Assembly (NCBI GenBank): GCA_021200075.1
Contig: JAJQGZ010000127.1
Coordinates: forward strand, 1-9,041
DNA length: 9,041 nt
Direction of reading: 5' to 3'
Source of the DNA: Clostridiales bacterium
GTDB lineage: Bacteria; Bacillota; Clostridia; Oscillospirales; Acutalibacteraceae
Part shown: in pieces, positions 6,350-9,041 of the stretch
How positions within the stretch are numbered: position 1 is the stretch's first letter
Layout of the letters: each line of letters starts with the position of its first letter
Program-made: the position numbers and the translations under genes
The notes under the pieces: generated by a model
Database searches by the model: none
Told to the model about the DNA's origin: nothing
Seen by the model: only the letters and a program-made list of their open reading frames with translations

Positions 6350-7729
6350 ATGAAATGTGCCGTAATACTTGCCGGAGGCAAGGGAACGAGAATGAAAAGC
6401 GACAAGCCGAAAGCAATGTGCAATCTGCTTTTTAAGCCAATGATTGACTATGTGATTGATACGGTCAGGGAAATTGGCGCAGGCGACATATGCGTTGTAA
6501 CCGGCTACAAGCACGAGGTTATTGAAAATCATCTTGACAGCGATATAAAAACAGCTTTGCAGGAGCCGCAGCTCGGCACGGGTCACGCAGTAATGGTGGC
6601 ACGGGATTTTATCAAAGCGCACACCGACGATGATATACTCATCTTTTACGGAGACGGTCCGCTTATGGACGCCGACACCGTTGAAAAGGCATACAAATAC
6701 CATAAAGAAAACAACAACTCCATTACCCTGATAAGCGCTCTTGCCGACGACCCCGAGGGTATCGGCCATATCAAAAGGGACGAAAACGGAAAGCTTGAAA
6801 GAATCATCGAGCATAAGGACGCCACAGATGAGGAAAAGAAAATCAGGGAATCGAACTCCGGCTGCTATTGGTTCAACGGCAAAGATTTGCTCTATGCAAT
6901 ATCAAATATAACCAATAACAATGTGCAAAATGAATATTATCTCACCGACTGCCTTGAAATTTTAATCAAAGCCGGCAAAAATGCCGGAGCATATATTGCA
7001 GAAAACAACGAAGTTATCCTCGGCGCAAACGACAGAAAACAGCTAAACGACCTGTCAACAATTATGCGCAGGAATATAAATACATCACTTATGCTCAGCG
7101 GAGTTGATATTCCCTGCACCGACGGTGTTATAATCGCAAAGAGCGTAAAAATTGCTCCGTCCACCGTGATACTGCCGAATACGATTATTCTCGGCGACAC
7201 GACAATAGGCTTGGGCTGTACAATCGGCCCCAACTCGTATATCGAAAATTCCGAAATCGGAGATAATGTCGTTCTCGACAACTGCAAGCTGCTTGACAGC
7301 ACGGTTGAAAACGATGTTGACGCAGGGCCTTTCGTTAAAATCTGCAACAACTCCGTGCTTAAAAAAGGTGTTCATATCGGCAATTTTGTTGAGGTTAAAA
7401 ATTCCATTATCGGCGAGGGTAGCAAGAGTGCTCATCTGACATATATCGGCGACAGCGATGTCGGAAGCGATGTTAATTTCGGCTGCGGAACCGTAACCTG
7501 CAATTACGACGGCAAAAACAAGTACCGCTGTTCAATCGGCGACAGAGTATTCATCGGTTGCAACACAAATTTAATTGCTCCCGTAACCGTCGGCGACAAG
7601 GCGTATATAGCAGCCGGGTCGACAATTACCGACAATATTCCTGAGGACGCACTCTCGGTTGCAAGAGCAAGACAAGTGATAAAAGAAAATTGGGTAAACG
7701 AAAAAAAGCCCTGTAAGGAGAAGAAGTAA
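6350..7729 (+). CDS. glmU: Bifunctional GlcNAc-1-P uridyltransferase / GlcN-1-P N-acetyltransferase
   Basis: GlmU makes UDP-GlcNAc from glucosamine-1-phosphate, acetyl-CoA and UTP, feeding peptidoglycan and teichoic acid synthesis. It is 459 aa, the usual length. The N-terminal nucleotidyltransferase domain (about 1-228) has LAGGKGTRM at 7-15, Lys21 of the DKPK loop, QLGTGHA at 74-80, YGDGPL at 100-105 with metal ligand Asp102, NEYYLTD at 194-200 and Asn227. After a linker helix, the C-terminal left-handed beta-helix (about 250-445) of hexapeptide repeats carries the acetyltransferase site: AHLTY at 361-365 with catalytic His362, and TCNYDG at 383-388. Both active sites appear intact. The YGDGPL loop has Gly where many homologues have Val. 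GGAGGAG at 6338-6344 precedes the ATG. The VanW-like gene begins on the base after this stop, so the two form an operon. Confidence 0.96.
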   Translation: MKCAVILAGGKGTRMKSDKPKAMCNLLFKPMIDYVIDTVREIGAGDICVVTGYKHEVIENHLDSDIKTALQEPQLGTGHAVMVARDFIKAHTDDDILIFYGDGPLMDADTVEKAYKYHKENNNSITLISALADDPEGIGHIKRDENGKLERIIEHKDATDEEKKIRESNSGCYWFNGKDLLYAISNITNNNVQNEYYLTDCLEILIKAGKNAGAYIAENNEVILGANDRKQLNDLSTIMRRNINTSLMLSGVDIPCTDGVIIAKSVKIAPSTVILPNTIILGDTTIGLGCTIGPNSYIENSEIGDNVVLDNCKLLDSTVENDVDAGPFVKICNNSVLKKGVHIGNFVEVKNSIIGEGSKSAHLTYIGDSDVGSDVNFGCGTVTCNYDGKNKYRCSIGDRVFIGCNTNLIAPVTVGDKAYIAAGSTITDNIPEDALSVARARQVIKENWVNEKKPCKEKK

Positions 7730-8611
7730 GTGAAAAAAATTATTGCCGTATTTTTATCGGTTGCGTTAATCTGCTGTGTGATCACGAGCTGCAGCGAAAG
7801 CGCCGATGTTGACGGCACTACGCAAAGTACCGAAGCTACAACTATAGAAACCACAACCATAAGAACCACGGAGGATCTCTTCACAACCTTTAAGGAAGCG
7901 GAGACGAACACGGTTTACACCGCTCTTAAAAAAGACGCTGACGGAGACTATCCGTACAAAATAGCGACCTATACTACATATTACGATTCCTCCAACACCA
8001 CCAGAACAACCAATATTCACAACACCGTGGACAAGCTCAACAACCTAAAAATCCCCGCAGGCGAAACATTTTCGTTTAACCAAACGGTTGGCAAAAGGAC
8101 GGTGCTTGCCGGGTACGAGGAAGCAAAGGTTGTTAAGGGCGACGAATTTGTGGACGGTCTGGGTGGAGGTATCTGCCAGGTAAGCTCAACAATTTTCCAG
8201 GCGGTACTCAGAGCTAATTTAGAGATAAAAGTAAGAGCCTGCCATTCGCTTGAAATCAGCTATGTTCCGCTCGGTGGAGACGCAACTGTGCAGTGGAACT
8301 CGCAGGATTTTCAATTTGTAAATAATTCCGACAGCGACATCAGACTATATGTCAGCACAGACGGCGGTACGCTTACCTGCACGGTTTACGCAAAGGAAGA
8401 CATTACCCCCGACGGAGAAGTGAAAATAGATATTGAAAAGGACGGCAAAACTTATACGCTTACCAGGAGCGTAGGCGGCGAGGTAAACTATACCACCACC
8501 AGCAAGTATTCAACCGCAAAAACCACTACTACCACCACTACCACAAAAAAGAGCAACAAAACGACTACCAAAAAATCGTCAAAAAAGAAGACAACCGCAA
8601 GCGACGATTAA
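7730..8611 (+). CDS. VanW-family lipoprotein with Thr-rich linkers
   Basis: A 293-residue predicted lipoprotein. The start is GTG at 7730, abutting the glmU stop, with AAGGAG at 7715-7720 inside the glmU end. A signal peptide (MKK, hydrophobic to about 17) leads to lipobox ITSC with Cys21. Residues 29-55 are a Thr-rich linker. The VanW domain spans about 77-222, with the family signatures IPAGETFSFN (108-117), GGGICQVSSTIF (145-156), CHSLEISYVP (171-180) and DATV (184-187). A 40-residue basic/polar segment follows, and the tail from 255 is Thr/Ser/Lys-rich with eight consecutive Thr at 265-272. VanW proteins are envelope-associated in Gram-positive bacteria and occur in some vancomycin-resistance clusters, but their biochemical role is unsettled. 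Nothing here indicates resistance: there are no vanH/A/X genes. Pairing with glmU suggests a cell-wall role. Confidence 0.9.
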   Translation: MKKIIAVFLSVALICCVITSCSESADVDGTTQSTEATTIETTTIRTTEDLFTTFKEAETNTVYTALKKDADGDYPYKIATYTTYYDSSNTTRTTNIHNTVDKLNNLKIPAGETFSFNQTVGKRTVLAGYEEAKVVKGDEFVDGLGGGICQVSSTIFQAVLRANLEIKVRACHSLEISYVPLGGDATVQWNSQDFQFVNNSDSDIRLYVSTDGGTLTCTVYAKEDITPDGEVKIDIEKDGKTYTLTRSVGGEVNYTTTSKYSTAKTTTTTTTTKKSNKTTTKKSSKKKTTASDD

Positions 8612-8647
8612 AAACCATAACGCATTTTGATAAAAATAAAAAAACAT

Positions 8648-8676
8648 TTGACAAGCGTTTAACTGTGTGCTATAAT
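8648..8676 (+). promoter_or_regulatory. Perfect extended consensus promoter
   Basis: TTGACA at 8648-8653, exactly 17 bp, then TATAAT at 8671-8676, preceded by TGC so that the extended -10 is also perfect. The start would be at about 8683, the first bases of the riboswitch P1. This is the strongest promoter in the window. Between the vanW-like stop (8611) and this site there is only A-rich sequence with no hairpin terminator. Confidence 0.9.
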
Positions 8677-8683
8677 TAAATCG

Positions 8684-8768
8684 CTATCAGGAGTACGCGA
8701 GAGACAAGCTCTTTGACCGTACAGCAACCGCCAAAACGCAAGGTAAGGTGCTAACGCTTGACCGATAG
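8684..8768 (+). promoter_or_regulatory. SAM-sensing riboswitch aptamer lacking P4 (SAM-I/IV-like)
   Basis: The aptamer core resembles the S-adenosylmethionine riboswitch superfamily. P1 is CTATC (8684-8688) with GATAG (8764-8768). P2a is GTACG (8693-8697) with CGTAC (8718-8722). P2b is AGAG (8700-8703) with CTCT (8709-8712). The conserved GCAACC at 8724-8729 and GGTGCTAA at 8747-8754 flank P3 (8727-8732 with 8742-8749). The loop sequence CAAGC (8705-8709) is the exact complement of GCTTG (8756-8760), which gives the expected pseudoknot; its last two bases would compete with P2b. Only nine bases separate GGTGCTAA from P1, so the P4 stem of classical S-boxes is missing, as in SAM-IV and SAM-I/IV variants. 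No + strand gene follows before two terminators and a convergent gene. Class assignment was by eye. Confidence 0.78.
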
Positions 8769-8848
8769 AATATAAAACCTTATTTTATATTTTAATACCT
8801 TTAGGTTGGGAGCCCCTCGTGATGCCTCTGGCTCGTGGGGCTTTTCCC
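8769..8848 (+). terminator. Riboswitch expression platform with terminator-like hairpins
   Basis: After P1, AATATAAAA (8769-8777) and TTTTATATT (8783-8791) form an A/U-only hairpin followed by T residues. Then AGCCCC (8811-8816) pairs with GGGGCT (8837-8842), extended by GGG (8808-8810) with CCC (8846-8848), ahead of a short T run. This is a plausible intrinsic terminator with an imperfect inner stem. No Shine-Dalgarno and start codon with a recognisable protein follow. Confidence 0.6.
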
Positions 8849-8864
8849 ATGCCCGAAAATAATA

Positions 8865-8900
8865 ACTCCCTGCCGGCTTTTCAGCTTGCAGGGAGTTTTT
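8865..8900. terminator. Terminator between convergent units, likely bidirectional
   Basis: A 9-bp perfect stem ACTCCCTGC (8865-8873) with GCAGGGAGT (8888-8896), a 14-nt loop and five T at 8896-8900 on the + strand. On the minus strand the stem is followed by an A/T-rich tract that is T-rich in that direction. It lies 8 bp beyond the stop of the minus-strand gene, so it probably ends that transcript and backs up the riboswitch terminator. Confidence 0.87.
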
Positions 8901-8908
8901 GCATTTTA

Positions 8909-9041
8909 TTATACGGTTACCGCCTTTGCCTTTGACCAGGAGGAGTAACAGGTTTTACTGCCAACTGTTTTGTATGTGCGGATACGGATATAGAATTTTT
9001 TGTTTTTTACCAAACCCGCTCCGCTGATTTTGGCATAATTC
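8909..9041 (-). CDS. C-terminal fragment of an Fn3-like surface protein
   Basis: The minus strand is open from the window edge to a TAA at 8909-8911, giving 43 residues. The pattern YAKISGAG, then KFYIRIRTYKTVG, then CYSSWSKAKAVTV is the last strands of a fibronectin type III-like domain, as repeated at the C-terminus of many secreted Clostridia cell-surface proteins. The Y-x-R-x-R-x-Y core and the WSKxKxV end are the diagnostic features. The gene start and any signal peptide or anchor lie outside the window. It converges on the riboswitch transcript and ends just before the terminator at 8865-8900. The domain call is inferred from a short fragment. Confidence 0.68.
   Translation of the reverse strand, partial: NYAKISGAGLVKNKKFYIRIRTYKTVGSKTCYSSWSKAKAVTV

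Noticed and set aside
7730..8611. Glycopeptide-resistance cluster based on the VanW domain
   Set aside because: No vanH, vanA/B, vanX or vanRS genes are nearby, and VanW-domain proteins are common in non-resistant Clostridia.
8822..8935. Small + strand ORF after the riboswitch (starts MPLARG)
   Set aside because: It runs through both terminator hairpins and overlaps the minus-strand Fn3-like end. Only a weak GGGAG precedes it and the peptide shows no recognisable feature.

Overview
The window looks like chromosomal DNA of a low-to-mid GC Gram-positive anaerobe, most likely a Clostridia member of the Ruminococcaceae/Oscillospiraceae type. The evidence is a T-box leader in front of thrS, A/T-rich spacers, strong GGAGG-type ribosome binding sites, TTGACA/TATAAT promoters, a VanW-family lipoprotein and an Fn3-type surface protein fragment. 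The assignment is an inference from gene style, not from a marker gene.

Layout, left to right. (1) 1-275: very A/T-rich leader with three copies of an 11-mer and one DnaA-box-like 9-mer. (2) 276-1851: an OGG1-family DNA glycosylase followed 19 nt later by rsmE (16S rRNA m3U1498 methyltransferase). rsmE has an in-frame amber codon 19 codons before its natural end. (3) 1852-1999: tandem A/T-rich repeats (2 x 18 bp, then 3 x 11 bp) and a promoter-like site. (4) 2000-3820: a GH28-fold parallel beta-helix glycosidase without a signal peptide, then, 21 nt on, a small SecB-like chaperone. (5) 3854-6110: a strong promoter, a threonine T-box leader, thrS and its terminator. (6) 6259-8611: a promoter, glmU and, directly abutting, a VanW-family lipoprotein with threonine-rich linkers. 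(7) 8648-8900: a perfect extended consensus promoter, a SAM-riboswitch aptamer lacking P4 (SAM-I/IV-like) and terminators, but no + strand gene after them. (8) 8909-9041: the C-terminal end of a minus-strand Fn3-like protein that converges on the riboswitch.

How the parts fit. glmU (UDP-GlcNAc synthesis) and the VanW lipoprotein suggest a cell-envelope operon. thrS is controlled by uncharged tRNA-Thr through the T-box. The GH28/SecB-like pair looks like an accessory two-gene unit inserted between housekeeping genes.

The most unusual points are the SAM riboswitch with no downstream sense gene, placed tail-to-tail against a surface-protein gene, the amber codon inside the conserved rsmE knot, and a GH28 protein that keeps its catalytic aspartates but appears to have lost the uronate-binding residues.
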